From: Melastoma dodecandrum
Taxonomy: Eukaryota > Streptophyta > Magnoliopsida > Myrtales > Melastomataceae
Reading direction: 5' to 3'
Assembly: GCA_029817715.1 (NCBI GenBank)
Contig: JARUPY010000271.1
Span: 2,976,001 to 3,040,000, forward strand
DNA length: 64,000 nt
The translations under genes and the position numbers were made by a program. This document shows, piece after piece, positions 32,668 to 45,899 of this stretch (position 1 is the first letter of the stretch; every line of letters starts with the position of its first letter). A model generated the notes under the pieces. It did no database searches, was not told the origin of the DNA, and worked only from the letters and a program-made list of their open reading frames with translations.

Positions 32668-33740
32668 CTGAACCACAGCGAGTAACAGTTGCAGATTGCT
32701 GCGTTACAGTAAGCTGTTACTGTGATATTACGCATAAACATTGAAAATATGGAAACATATTTTTCAATATTTATATTTTACTTTGGATTATTCGTCTGGG
32801 TGTCCAAGTTAGTTTAATTTGGCTTAATGGTCTCATTATATATATTTAGGGAACTAAAATATCGTGAGATTAGCTTTCCAAGTTTATTTTTGGAAACAAA
32901 ATATTTCTCTGATATCCTTCAGCAATGTTACGCTGTAGTAAGAGAAAGTATCAAATCCAATATCTGGTGAAGGAAGTTACCGTTGGGGACTTTCCTTCTG
33001 TGGCACAGCGAACCGTTGAGCAGAGTGTTGCTGAGCCTGAGTTGTACGTGGCTACACTGCAGCAAGTTGATACTGCTTCGCTACGCCTTTTGGAAACTTG
33101 GAAATATTATTTCCTTTTGAAATATATTTCGGATTATTTCGAAATAAATACAATGGATTTTTCAAATCCTTTCATTAGGCAACACAATAGCAAAATGTTG
33201 CCTTCCCAATTAAAGATTTGGAATCGTCCTAATGTACCTGGACATCTTCTACGAAGTCTTTCGGATATTATTATGACATATGCGTTAGAAATGCACTGCT
33301 GAACAATCTGAGAAGTATGTTCCTACGCTTCAGAAATGTCTTGCTGCATTACAGCGAAGCGGTTCTGCGTTACTGCGCTGATGAAGGAATAATTATTATT
33401 CCAAATTTGCTTATTGCAATCTAATCATATTTAATGATTAAATATGTTACCTGATTCTAATAACCACGTGTTATTACCAGACAATAACGTTTGAGAAAGA
33501 TTTTGACAAGGAAATTCTATTTCCTATTCTATCTCAATCAATATTAAGGAATTTAGTTATTCCATATTTACGTGACTAATGATTTCAATAATCACTATGT
33601 AATCTGATGAAGTTTAGATCAGATTATACGTATGGGGAATATCATTAATGATTTCCTTCCCTCTTTGTCATTGTGACCGTTGAGCATCCTGTTGCTGATC
33701 CACGATTACAGCTTTCTGTATTCTGATTTTAGGAAACAAA
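32668..33740. other. Intergenic, possibly old LTR material
   Basis: A/T-rich with recurring short phrases such as GTTGCTGA, CAGCGA and TTACAGTAAGCTGTTACTG that recall U3 sequence of degraded LTR elements, but no borders, primer site or coding domain were found. A 125-codon plus-strand frame at 32925-33302 has no recognisable domain. Confidence 0.35.
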
Positions 33741-36133
33741 TTATTCCAAGTTGTACTTCAATGTCCTCTGTGATGTACTCGAACTAGCATGTTGCCTTGT
33801 AATCCGAATAGATTCCTCGACTCCTGATGCTCTCTCAACTGCTCTCCATGTCAAAGGATCGTCACGGAAGACCAGATCATCGCTTTCTTCCTCATCATCT
33901 TCCATTTCTCCCACCATCCATTCATTACTATCATCAATGTCATCCAAAGTCAATGGATCGATAACATTTGCAGCATCATATCTATCTTTCAGCTTTTGAT
34001 TGTACTTGACATAAACCAAGTCAAGTAACCTGTTATGCTTAAGACGGTTCATCTTCTTTGTATGAATCTACAAAGAAGAAAGCTATCAATATTCTATTTG
34101 AGAATAAGAATAATATACGTAATACTTTAATAAGGGATTTACATGCTCAAATACGCTCCAGTTGCGTTCACAACCACTTGCACTGCAAGTCAAGCTTAGA
34201 ATTCTAACCGCAAGACGTTGTAGATTTGGAGTATGATGCCCAAACATATCCCACCATTCCGCTGTCATCCAGAATTCATAATCGTCAATATAGTCACACT
34301 ATCACGAAAATTCGAAATAATCATAAAATAAAATACCTGGCGATCTCAGTTTCCTTGATCTAATAGCTAATGCCGTACTAAATTTCCCTTCAGATCGCTT
34401 GTAGTATCCAAACTCAGCAAGGATCTTATCCTGAAGCTCGACGGTTGGAACAAACTTCTCGACACAAGCATACAAACCGTCTATCACTTCTGGATCCATT
34501 TCACAATGAGTAATCTGATCAAAGTATTCAGGATTCAAGAGGTGTCCGGCCGTATGTAAGGGATGATGCAACTGAGAATTCCATCGGTTGTCAATTATAT
34601 TGAACACGTCTGCATACTTATCTTCTTTGCCATGGAAAGACTTTTGGATAGCTTCTTTTGCTCTATCCATCGCTTCATATATATACCCCATAGCCAGTTT
34701 CTTCTCGTTATCCACAAGACGTAGAACACATACTAATGGCCCCATCACATTCAATGTGTGCAAAACCATCTCCCAAAATGACCGCCTTATCACAATCTCA
34801 TGAGCCCTCTTTCCTTTCTCCGTGGTTGACAACTTGTTCTCATTCCATTCTCGGGACAAGAACATTTTCATTAACTTATTCTTCAAGATATGAAGTCTCT
34901 CTAAAGTGAGGAAGGTCGTCGCAAATCTAGTAACACCATGCCTGAGCAACTCCTTATTCTCCGTAAAACTTCTCATAGTGCTCAAAACACTGCCATGATT
35001 GTAGATAAATCCCACAAGAAAGATGGCTTTCTGGATTGTTTTCTTCACATTCGGAAGCTTGCCAATATCTTCAAGCATCAAGTCGATGCAATGAGCCGAA
35101 CAAGGAGTCCAAAACAATTGTGGTCTCTTCGCCATGAGTAATTAGCCAGCTTTTAGACAAATTGTTAACAAGTTCCTCACTAGTGTTACGAAGGAATCAA
35201 TTATCATAACAAGCTTAAAGTCTTACCGGCTAAAACATAGTTACTTCTATTGTCCGTGACAACTTGTAGGATATTTTCCTCCCCAATTTCCTCTACGAAG
35301 CTATCTAGTAGCTCAAATAACTTCTCGCCTGTCTTAGAATAAGCGGAAGCATCAACTGATCTAATAAGCATCGTCCCCTTCACACCATTCACAAGGAAGT
35401 TAATCAAACATCACTGCTTTCTATCCGTCTAACTATCTGACATTATAGAACATCCATATCGAGACCAACTCTCTACATGGTCTTTCATCATTTCTTTCAT
35501 AAACTCAACCTCCTTATTCAGGAGTGGTACACAAAGCTCATGATAACTTTGTTTCTTCAAATTTGGACCGTATTGACCAACTACATCCAACATCTCATCG
35601 GAGCTCTTCAACTTGGAAGCATTGAAAGGAACACCAGCATGATAAAACCATCGGGCTATGGTTTGAACAGTCCAAGCACGAGCTTCTTTATCAACAGCAT
35701 CCACTACACTCGTCTGTTTTGTTTTTCCCTTTTGTATTAAGAAGAGATCCATAGGACCCTTACGCCGCGCCGTGTCACTTTTCAATCTTTTTTGAACTGC
35801 ATCTTCTATCTCAATATCATTATCAATACCCACAGTAGAAAAATCCATAGAGAATGAAGAAGAGTTCGAATTAACACTGATATTCGTCTTTGAGCTCTTT
35901 GATTCCGTCAATTGCTTACAAAGCTCTTCTTTCACTTCTTCCGGATATTTACGACATGCTTTTGCATTTTTTAATTTCCCGACTTGATGTTGCTTAGCTC
36001 GGTGTATTCCTCCTTTTGACACATATCCGCAAAAACTACATGTCACGGTATTGGGATCTTTGGGATCTTCGAGGAAATTATACTTCCACCCAATATCCCT
36101 CTTCGAACTTCTTACTTCGGAAGAATCCGCCAT
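33741..36133 (-). pseudogene. hAT-superfamily transposase (BED/DUF659 type), inactivated
   Basis: A multi-segment hAT transposase on the minus strand. 36133-35429 begins MADSSEV and has a BED zinc finger (CSFCGYVSKGGIHRAKQH). 35407-35204 and 35135-34302 carry the DUF659/catalytic region, including VVTDNRSNYVLAGK and WTPCSAHCIDLMLEDIG. 34268-34086 holds the C-terminal dimerisation motif SASGCERNWSVFEHV. 34052-33741 is an acidic tail. Introns appear to separate the segments, for example a GTAAGA donor after AGK. At about 35405-35430 two codons that are normally sense (Trp and Arg by family pattern) are TAG and TGA, so no full-length protein is made. I could not find terminal inverted repeats or the 8-bp target duplication. 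It lies between two sulfotransferase pseudogenes. Confidence 0.85.
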
Positions 36134-38061
36134 TCTTCAATAATCTATTAAAAGGAAATATTTTAAGAATTTGGACCGAAACATCAACAACGAAATGTGT
36201 ATATAAATGTGTATGTAAATCTGTGAATTTGTCTGTGAACCTCGAGATGGTCATCAACGAAATGTGTATATAAATCTGTACCTCCCCACCAAATGAATGG
36301 ATCCACACATCCCACAAGGAACACAAATATTGATTTTTAAGATTGATAGGTTGTCCATATCATCAAACAAAGACATCTGAGGAAAAGGAATTTAGGGCAG
36401 AAAGGGATGGGGGAGAAAACAAGCCCACAAGACAGCAAATTCCTCTATTAAGGAAGGATACAAGACAGGGAACAAAATCAACCTTCTCCCTAATCTTACC
36501 TAACCACCAATTCTACTCCATCATATCATTCCGTGAAGGAATTCAAAATCATCACCTTCTTCCATGACATAAAGCAACATTCTTTCTAACATCATCATCG
36601 ACAGGGGAACAAAAAACAGGACAATCTATCGCACACAAGCGAACAATCGAGAAATGCAGGCAGAATCGGCCTAAAAATCGAACTGGGCATCACCATTCGA
36701 GGGATCGTCAACCCACCTTTGGGTTAAAAATCCGATCACCTCTTCACCCTCCCCTGCTGTGTCCCTTAGTTTTCCGCTGTCCCTCTCTGTTGCGTGATCT
36801 TCTGAAAATGACCATCAAAGCAAAGCTTCCTATTGTGTTTTCGTTTCTTGAAGAAACTGTCATAAAATAAAATAAAAGTTAAAGCAACAAAACAGAAAAG
36901 GGCAAAAGGGAGACAGAGGAGGCCGACGGAAATGCGGAGAAGAAGAATGAGAAGAATACCGTTTAAGACGGAGGAAGACGGGGGAGGCCGACGGAGGAAG
37001 GGGACGAATAGGGCAAAAGGGAGAAGTCGGACATGAGACGAGGAGGGAGGAAGCAATCGAGCATGGGTTGTACACGGGCATGGGCTTCATCAATCGGGCA
37101 TGGGCTGTATACGGGCATGGGCTTCATCAATCGGGCATGGGTTTTAGGTTGCAATAGATATCTCCTGGAAATTACATAATCCTTGGTAAATCATTCCGTT
37201 GTATAGTGAACGCCCACGACCCCGGGCATATATCAGAGGACTTGGACTTGTAAAGAGACGAGAGGCAAGACGGAGTTATAATTCAAAATCGTTAAATAAT
37301 ACAACTAGATAATATAATTGATTGTCTTTTACTAGATTCTGTTTTGCATAGAGAGAGCGAGTAGTACATCGGTTGGTGTGTTGTGCCGCCCTCCCCTAAT
37401 ATTAATATACCTTTGAACTTGTCCGTTTGGTTGGCATTAACTTGCTTGAAACGATTCTCGTTGTTCACGTGAATTTGGATTGTTACTAAAATAATAATAA
37501 CGAGAATCCGTCGGGATCTCCTCAATGAATGTTATCCTCGTTTTTTTTTTAATTACAAAGTAAGGGGGGTTAACATTTGAATGACTATTACTTTGAATAT
37601 TAGTTGGTGACATGTTTCGGATTTTAAATATCTTTATATAACACACCCCTATTTAACAATTATATTTTTTTTCCCAAAAAATAAAGATAGAAAAAGAATT
37701 GTCCTTCTATCCGAGAGTCTCAATCTATCACACTCCACGATGATGATGCATCGCCGTAGGGAAATGTGTCTGCCTCCCTGAGTTGTGGTACTCTTTTGAG
37801 ATTAATCTCTAAATTAAGTAGCTCAACAACATTGATGGGTTATTGTTTACTAAATTTACGTGGTTATATCTCACTTTTTCTCAACGACATTTTTCGTTGT
37901 AACAAACCTTCTTATTAGGCTGATGGACGGGATGGGGATGTACCAAATCAGTTGCTATTTTCTTATCATCATGAATCACGTTGGCACAAAATACTTTAAC
38001 ATGCTTTATATATTTGCTACTTTTTATTCAAAAGGATGCGGAAGAAAAAGTAGTATTCCAT
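36134..38061. other. Intergenic between hAT remnant and third sulfotransferase copy
   Basis: Contains a local repeat of AAATGTGTATATAAAT (about 36196 and 36261) and a short tandem region at 37070-37140 made of CGGGCATGGGCTTCATCAAT-like units. Otherwise A/T-rich and non-coding as far as I can see. Confidence 0.45.
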
Positions 38062-39063
38062 ATGGAAGAGACTTCCCCTCCGCTTCCCAAGTACTTGCAA
38101 CCCCTCGAAGAGGGAAAGCTCACGCCGCAGTGTCGGGACTTACTTGCTTCTCTGCCTGCGGAGCCGGCCTGGACTAGCGGATCCTTTCGCCGATACCAAG
38201 GCTATTGGTTTCTCCCCTTGTACCTTCAAGCGCTTTTTGAGTACCGTGACTGCTTCCGGGCACACGATTCTGATGTCTTCCTCATCACCCTGCCGAAATC
38301 GGGAACCACCTGGGTGAAAGCTATCCTGTTCGCGCTGGTGAATCGTACTAGGTACGACCCCACTTCTCCCGACCATCCTTTGCTCTCGAAGAATCCCCAT
38401 GATCTTCTTATCTTCCTGGAATACTCGATAAATCACTCCTCCGAGGAGAAGATCCCCGACTTCAGCACGTTGATCCCTCCGAGGAGATTCTGCACCCATA
38501 TGCCTTTTGCGTTGCTTCCGGAATCCGTCAAGGACTCGAATTGCAAGGTCATTTATGTGTGTCGAAACCCAAAAGATGTGTTCGTCTCATTGTGGAACTT
38601 CGTCAATAAGTTGAGAGGGAGTTGGCGTGCACATCTTACTCTGGGCGAGGCGTTCGATAAATTCTGCAGTGGTGTGTCTGTTGGCGGGCCCTATTGAGAC
38701 AATGTCCTCGGACATTGGAAGGAAAGCTTAGCGAATCCTGGGAAGGTGATGTTCCTAAAGTACGAGGATTTGAAGAAATGCCCTGGTGTGGTTGAAGGAA
38801 AGTAGCAGGATTCATTGGATGCCCGTTTTCTCCTGACGAGGAATTCAATGGCGTCGTGGAACAGATAATCAGCCTGTGCAGTCTAGATAAATTGAGCAGC
38901 TTGGAGGTGAATGGTTCGAATAAGAGAGTATCTACACTGGTCGAGTTCATTCTTCAGGAAGGGTAAGGTAGGAGACTGGACGAATTATCTAACGCCCGAG
39001 ATGGTAGCCAGAATCGATAGAATCACTGAGGAGAAATTCCGAGGATCGGATCTGACCTTCTGA
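38062..39063 (+). pseudogene. Sulfotransferase pseudogene (third copy)
   Basis: Starts MEETSPPLPKYLQPLEE and is intact through PKSGTTW, CTHMPFALLPES and CRNPKDVFVS. The Trp of the GGPYW motif is TGA at 38696-38698, a frameshift follows near 38795 (PGVV/GKVAG), and a deletion near 38930 removes a few codons before FRKGKVGDW. The terminal TGA is at 39061-39063, at the same position as in the functional copy. Without the lesions the length would match the family. Decay is light, which indicates recent loss. The CTHMP segment keeps the probable catalytic His. Confidence 0.9.
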
Positions 39064-42000
39064 ATCCCTACCATGGGCACTCCCTGCAAAGTCATATCTT
39101 CGTCGAAGGTGTTCTGTCTCCTCGTCCGAGGGAAACTGCAGATGGTCGATATCTGCCGTCGCTTAATTTCCTTGTACTTGAGGAGCATCGCCCCATGAGG
39201 AATTCTCCAAGCTTTCTTTCCAGAGTGCAGCTACATGTTATCCCAGTAGATCTTCATTTTAACATGGAGCACAAGTACCGTGCTTTATCAAATTCAAATG
39301 TACTTTTCCTTTCCTTACTGTTGTGCATGCTTGAAAAGTGTTAGAAAGTGGAGTGTCGAGTCATCCCAAATGTTGATGGTCGGACCTGTGATGATGATGG
39401 TCTGGTGATGGAGAACTTATCACCTTACGGTGTTCTTGTTTTGTCTTTTTGTTGTTTGCATTCGATATAAGTCTTGTGAAAACAAAATTAAAGAATATGG
39501 ACCGAATTGATCAAACTAGACACATATCAAATAAATTTCTCATCAAATTTCCAACTATTTCAGTATAGAAACTGGTCTGGGGGCCGCATAAATCCTCCAC
39601 CTTAAACTTGATAAGATTATAATCGAAACATGTTGTCGGCAAAAAGAAACCCCTGAAAAGAGTTGGATGGAGATCCAGGACGATCATGCTTTAGGTTTGA
39701 GGCATTAATTTTAGGAGTTTGCGTATCAATAACAAAATCTTAGTAGGGTCGGTCCATATTTGTAGGTAACAAGAGAAATGTTCAAGATATGATCATGTCA
39801 AAAAAATTGCAACAATGTGCTTTTCTATTCCGCAATTTCTTTTGGGGGGGGCAGGTTCTCCGACATAAAAGTTTGGTGTTCCGAGTAACATTTTTAACTA
39901 TGTAGGAGCATTGTAAGAATATCAACACAAAACGAACTGTCGGTTCGGCAGGTGATCTCTCGTAAGATGGTAGATTTACGTAACCCCGGATCATATACGA
40001 CAAATAAAAGGAATAGTTGCAGAAAAATCACGTGGATTTGTATTCTCTTGGGCCCACGATTGATGTTTCGGGAACAACTGCGAGTGTGCCCAAATTCCAG
40101 CCCACAACCAAAAGAAGAAACAATAGTAAAATGAATAAGACACGAAATGAAGTGATATTTTAAAGTTTTGAAACTCATAAACTAAAAAATTCTAAAGATT
40201 TGAAAGTCGATATATGAAATGTACTTTAAAAGAAATAAAGAAGGAAACCGAGGGATGGAGTTTCGAGCCCAACAATGGAAGTCCCGATTAGAACACCGGA
40301 AGTCGTCTATGCTTCAGGGGCTACGCAAAACACGAACACGACCACCTGTCATACAATCTTTGTTTGTGGACCCCCCCCACCCCACAAAAGAAAATTCAGC
40401 AAGGCTGGCAATGTGCTGGAAATCGCGTGATCTGTCTTTGTTCGTGCCCACCCCCCACCACCACGTGACCATATGTCCAAATACTACGTTGCAGCTCACA
40501 CCGTACTGATGTCTGTGTCCTCGGATACACACACGCCTGTTGCGTACGCCTTTTGGAAATAGAAAGCAATAATCACGACCAACCAGGGTTACATATCATA
40601 ACACCAGTGATATATAACGTGTCCGAGGGCTCTCGGGCTGCTCCAGGCGGATCATCCGAATGGGGATGTTCGATTCCAGCTGCTCTTCATCTGCTGTATA
40701 TTTTTTCCTTGTTTGAGTCATACGATAGCGAGACGTGTGACCGATCTGCTGTGTGGGGTCGTACCACACTCGTTGGGGGTCGACGTCAACTTTGGTACGG
40801 CGGGGGAATGCGGCACCACACTCGCTGGTTTTGTTAAAGATCGATTATTGTTATTTCATCAAGCAATCAAAACCATTCGAGTACGATTATTACCATTTTG
40901 CTTAAAACACCTTTCTTGCTTAAACCATGCAATAATAATGATAACACGATTTGTTGTTTACGCTCATCCAATTTTGTATGCACATTTTATTCTTCGTTTG
41001 TCATGTATCGACTATCATTTTAATTATAAATACGGCACGCCGGTGCACATATAATTGAGTGTACATTTCCTTACCATTTTCTCATTTTCTTCCTTCTTTA
41101 ACATGCGGACCCGCTCGTCTTTAGAAGAGATTTTCGTCCTTTGCCAGAAACAAGAAATTAAAAATAATAATAACAAAAAAGTAAATGCACGAACCAAAAT
41201 TCTAATAGAAAGAGCAGGGACAGTGTGGATCGGGAGAAAAGATTGCTTGAAACCCAAAAAAAATAAAGAGCAGATGGAGGAAGTGGTTCTGATTGGTTGG
41301 GCGTTGTTATTTCGCACCTGTTGCGTTGTAAGAATTTAAACTTTCAAAGCCGAGTAATTTAAAAAGGAAACGTACGGAGAGATCCCCCCGCCCCCCCCCA
41401 AACTGTGTTTTGGGTTTTTTTGATTATCCTCCAAAGGCGTGCTCCGGGGAGAATCTTTTCTTTTCGATTCCCGGGTGGACTAAACCGATTTCTTCCCTCA
41501 TATTTATTTAAACCACGTGATCTTGTATCATTGCATGTTAACGTTCTGCTCATAAAGTTTAGTCGGATTCCTTGAGATAACACGGTTGCTAATATGAATC
41601 CACACGAGTGTTCTAATATCTTACCATTAACTTACACTTTGCAAAAAGAAAGAAACTAGAGGAGAGGCGACAGAACGGGCGAAATCGTCATCCGACGTGG
41701 CACCATCCAGAGGTCGAAACGTGTCCTCTTTGGTGGGGGAAGATCTGACCTTCCTTGTCCCCCTCCTCGCATTGCCTTTTTAACTTCCATCTTAGCTTTT
41801 TCTTTATCGGCTGTCCGTGGGGTCTGTCTGTGAGGTTGGGGTGGAGATCCCAGTCCAGCTTTCATGGGCCGACACTTCAAATCACGTCGTTCGTACATTT
41901 GTTGTTTTCATTCATTCCTCTTCCTTCTCTTTGTTGTCTCTCCCCTTTTCCATTTCCTTGGAGAGCGTTTTCACGAACAGAAGTCCCCTCCCTCCCTCCG

Positions 42001-42248
42001 ACGGTGCAGTCCTAAACGAACGTTAATATTCAACTGGTGACATCCCGACTATTAAATGACATGTTGTACATAAATAAAAACCCACAGATAGGTGGAATAA
42101 TAATCTTTTAGACACTTATTTAAGGCACTATATCGAATAGGAAAACCATCATTAACCCCCCTATGATATGATCAACCTCCCCCCTCCCTCCCCATTCTTT
42201 TTCAAAATATTTATTATTATTACTAAGCAAAATATTTGTTTATGGCCT
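39064..42248. other. Intergenic, no gene identified
   Basis: About 3.2 kb without a supportable gene. It contains C-, G- or A-runs (around 39842, 40370 and 41390) and a CT-rich region at 41880-42010. Short open frames (40219-40509, 40553-40837, 41755-42015) occur on both strands without domains. Confidence 0.4.
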
Positions 42249-42788
42249 CAACTTTGAGCCAACTTTCTGTTTTGTCATTAACTTAGTTTGTTATATAATT
42301 TTGTCACCAACTTTTATTTTTATTTTTATTTTGGCCAATCATGAATTTCTTTTAGCGAAAGCCAAACAAAGCCTTAATATAGTCTGACCCGTGTCTTATA
42401 ATAGTTGAGTTTCGACCTCTCATTCGTTCGTCACATAATCTACTTTATCCGTAGTAGTCACCCCCTAATAGAACATCATCTGACCTTCATCGATTTTTCA
42501 TATTTTTTGACAACATCAGCAACTATCGTTAACTTCTGCTTCCAATTCACTTGATTTGTCCATCAAAATTTTATAAAAAAAATGCAAATGAAAGGTTTCA
42601 ATATTATTTCCTATTTTTTAAAATTTTATTTCCTTTTTAGTCGATAAATAAAAATTGTCTATTAAGGTCCGTTTGGCTTACGCACGATAAAATTCAAGAT
42701 TGGCCAAAATCAAAATAAAAATAAAAGTTTGGGACAAAATTATATAATAAACTAAGTTAATGACAAAATAGAAAGTTGGCTCAAATTT
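42249..42788. mobile_element. Long-TIR MITE, copy 3 (best preserved)
   Basis: About 540 bp with inverted arms of roughly 125 bp: left 42249-42375 (AACTTTGAGCCAACTTTCTG ... GCGAAAGCCAAACAAAGCC) and right about 42662-42788 (AAGGTCCGTTTGGCTTACGC ... AGAAAGTTGGCTCAAATTT). The centre includes TCTGACCCGTGTCTTATAATAG and is shared with the copies at 22.1 and 28.7 kb. No coding sequence and no clear target duplication. Arm length suggests a Mutator-derived or fold-back MITE, but TIR length is the only evidence. Confidence 0.8.
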
Positions 42789-45649
42789 AAGACAATAAAT
42801 TAATATTTTGCCTTCTTACTATTATTATTTATGTTGCTCCTACTTGCCTATCAACAAGTTGGTGGGGTGGGGGTTGGGGGGGGGGGGTTATCTTTTATCG
42901 GGCTGAAATTATAGCAAGGGGGAGTGAACAGGGGCGATGACCCTTGGCACTATGCAAAAGCCTCCTAGGAACAAACCCCCCCAGATTTATTTATCATAAA
43001 TATCGATATTCATTTATTATTTCGTTATATATGTTACAGCCCCTCCCTGCCTTGCCTTTATATTCCCGATGGCAAGAAAAAAACATAAAAAAAGGAAGTT
43101 AAATGAAAAGGGATAAGAGGAAAAGCTTTTGGAAGGTGACACGTGTAGAGCACGTGGCGAACATGCCACGGTCCATGCTGTATCTTCTGTCCTTTCCCCA
43201 CCACCATCATGTCACGCGCGCTGCACGTGATGATGAGTCACCCCGACCTGGCTCCGGTCTTCGCATTTTTTTCATTTTCATCTTTACTGTCGTGGACACG
43301 TGAGCTCTGATGCTCTTTGCTTATTATTATATCACTCTTCCTCCATATAATGGTCGGTTCAACCTCCTGAGATTATGAATGATTTATGTTATTTATCTTA
43401 TATATATATATATATAATAAGCATGTGGTCTAACAGATGAAAAAGAAAAAAAAAACCACGTGGTTAAGTATTGGCGCTGCTGCATGTGGGAAAGGGACGG
43501 ACCACTCAATAAAAGTTATATATATTTTTGTCTTTGGTTATTTACTAGATTAATAAAATAAAATAATCAATATTTTCTCTTGCTAATTCTGGAAATACGA
43601 AGTGGCCTATGGAGGCTTAATGGACACAACTCCCCCCCCCCCTATTTTGTCCCTAACAAAGAATCAATTTACGAATGGTTTCGAGTAAATAGGGTTCCAG
43701 AAACATCAACGAGGGAAAGCGAGCAAAGAATAAAACAGGTTCATTATAATTCAGTGGGCACACAGCAACACAACTGGAAGGATCTGGAGCAAATATTGGT
43801 TTGGGGTGAGCCCATATTGAGATTTGGTTTGAGAGAAATTATTACTAGCTCGTGACTGGGGGGGGGGGGGGGGGGAGGGGACCACGTGATGATGTTGGTA
43901 AAGGGGAAGAAAAAAAAGAAATCTTACACTCATAAATGTTGTGCAAATTCGGTTCCATCTAGATTCGGGTAAGGATTCGACACGATCCCCTTTTTTGCTA
44001 ATAATTAAAAGTCTCAAGGAAATTAAATTCAGTAATGGAGGGGAGATGTTACTGACGAGGCTGCTCCCAACCCAACTACCTTCTTGGTAGACAGACAAAT
44101 CACAACCGCTAGTACAGGAGAAATAAGAAGGTTTGCGGTGGAAGATCTCCACCCCGTTCACACATTATGCAAAAGTTGGGCTAAGAAAAAGAAAGGAAAT
44201 CTAAGGTTCAGAAGCTAAAAGAGATTCAATGGCGGCTATAAAGAATTATGCGCAAGTGGGGAGAATTATGCTAGTTGTTGGCGGAACCTGCATCAACTCA
44301 ATTTCGTGTTAAGAGTTTTAGTAGTTGTGATTGTAGAAACGGAGGCGAGTCGGTGTACTCCTCCTCTCCATGCTTTCGGGATGACTTGTTTTCCCATTTC
44401 ACCTTCTGTGGTTGCTTGTCATGAGAGTCGCGTGGGTGTCGCAGATGCTTTGAGACTTCGTGTCCAAGAATTTGAAACGAACTAAGTTCGCGGTGCTTCT
44501 TCTGGGACGGATCGCGTGATGAGCATAAAGAATTCCTTCCCGATCGAAATGATTTTAACGATTTTCGAGTGCTTGTCATGCTAACTCACAGGGGTGGCTT
44601 CAGTTTGAGCCACGGCTGGAAGACCACAGTAAGAATGATTCGTAATGGAATTCGATCCAAATCGTTGAGGATAGCAAAATCATTCAAGCTCTCTTGTAGT
44701 CCATAAGCCAGAGAAAAGAGAAAAGAATGGCTTCCATTGGCATGATGATCGAGAGGATGATGAGGACTTCACTACTCATGATTGGGATGGCACGACCCAC
44801 ACCGGGGGCACGGAAGAATGTCCGAACCATCAGTATACACGATATTGGCAATTTCTCTGGGCTTCCTCCAACTGAATCATTCGTTCAACGCAAAAAATGA
44901 TTGACATGACATCATCAAACGGAAGGATGGTACCTCTCATCCTTTGAATCACCTTATCCAACTACCACTGAGAGATTTATCCATAGTCAGGGGGAACCAA
45001 AGAACTTCCGATTCGATCTTAGTGGCTCGTAGTTTGTACCAACGGTGGACTGATATTCTAGAAATGCATACGTACTCACACACTTTGCATATACCTAACG
45101 TCCACTGCCCACCTCAAATGGATCGCACCAGCGCCCAAAAGACGCGTCCGACATGATGCCGCAACATATTGTAGTAACCGAATCTTCAGTCACATTACAT
45201 CATCATCCGGGATCGTTCTACGTGGGATGATGCATCGCCAATTTTCTCTGGTGGTGTCCGGGGAGCAAAACATAATGTCATTCGAAGTGGACAACCGCAT
45301 GCTTACGCACTCGACAAAATGCTTACGCACATTCATTCTTTTAAAGAGTCAACAAAATGCTTACGCACTCGACAACTCCCGAAATGCTTTGATTCCGCGA
45401 CAGAGACAGCGGGTGACGTCTTCGGTGCGCCAACTTGTTGGACGAAGTAGACAAATGTGGATGATGATCCCATCCAAGGACACCCCACTTCCTCTTTACT
45501 ATCTTAGTATAGGATTGAAATACGCATCGTTCATATCACATAACACTCATATCGATCACAAAGAATCCGTAACCCCTAGATCTTTGTTCAAAGGGTCAGA
45601 ATGGACAAAGCGACAAGAAGTCAAACCACAGAAGAGTAAATCCAGGTGC
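42789..45649. other. Intergenic with homopolymer and simple repeats
   Basis: Holds a G run at about 42876-42888, an (AT)n microsatellite at about 43402-43418, an 18-base G run at about 43858-43875, and a repeated phrase AATGCTTACGCACTCGACAA near 45300-45380. A 93-codon minus-strand frame at 44298-44579 is basic/serine-rich (MTSTRKSLKSFRSGRNS) and another stretch around 44700-44790 is hydrophobic, but no family is recognised. Confidence 0.4.
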
Positions 45650-45654
45650 GAAAG

Positions 45655-45899
45655 TGTTGCGACGCTCGAACTTGTGTCGATCAAATTTATCCGACTACCT
45701 ACAATTCGCAGAAATCCACGAGCGCAGCGAAAATCGTTACTTGACACGATTGTCGTCACCAATAAGCGAGAAAACGAAAAACACAGCGATATACGTGGTT
45801 CGGCGAATATGTCTACATCCATAGGAGGTCCTCTGAGATCCACTAGATAAAATTCGAAATTACAAGTACAAGAATATCGCCCACCCCTGATGATCACTC
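45655..45899 (-). repeat. Truncated 3' LTR of the copia element
   Basis: Matches 47597-47842 (offset 1,942) starting with TGTTGCGACGCTCGA and including CAATTCGCAGAAATC and GATCCACTAGATAAAAT. The outer end is intact next to GAAAG. The inner end breaks after CTGATGATCACT, where it joins the integrase frame. Confidence 0.85.

Noticed and set aside
43402..43418. (AT)n microsatellite
   Set aside because: Ordinary simple repeat, not worth a separate finding.
45227..45850. 207-codon plus-strand frame overlapping the copia 3' LTR
   Set aside because: Half of it is LTR sequence also found at 47586-47832 in another arrangement, and the rest includes short tandem repeats. Not a gene.
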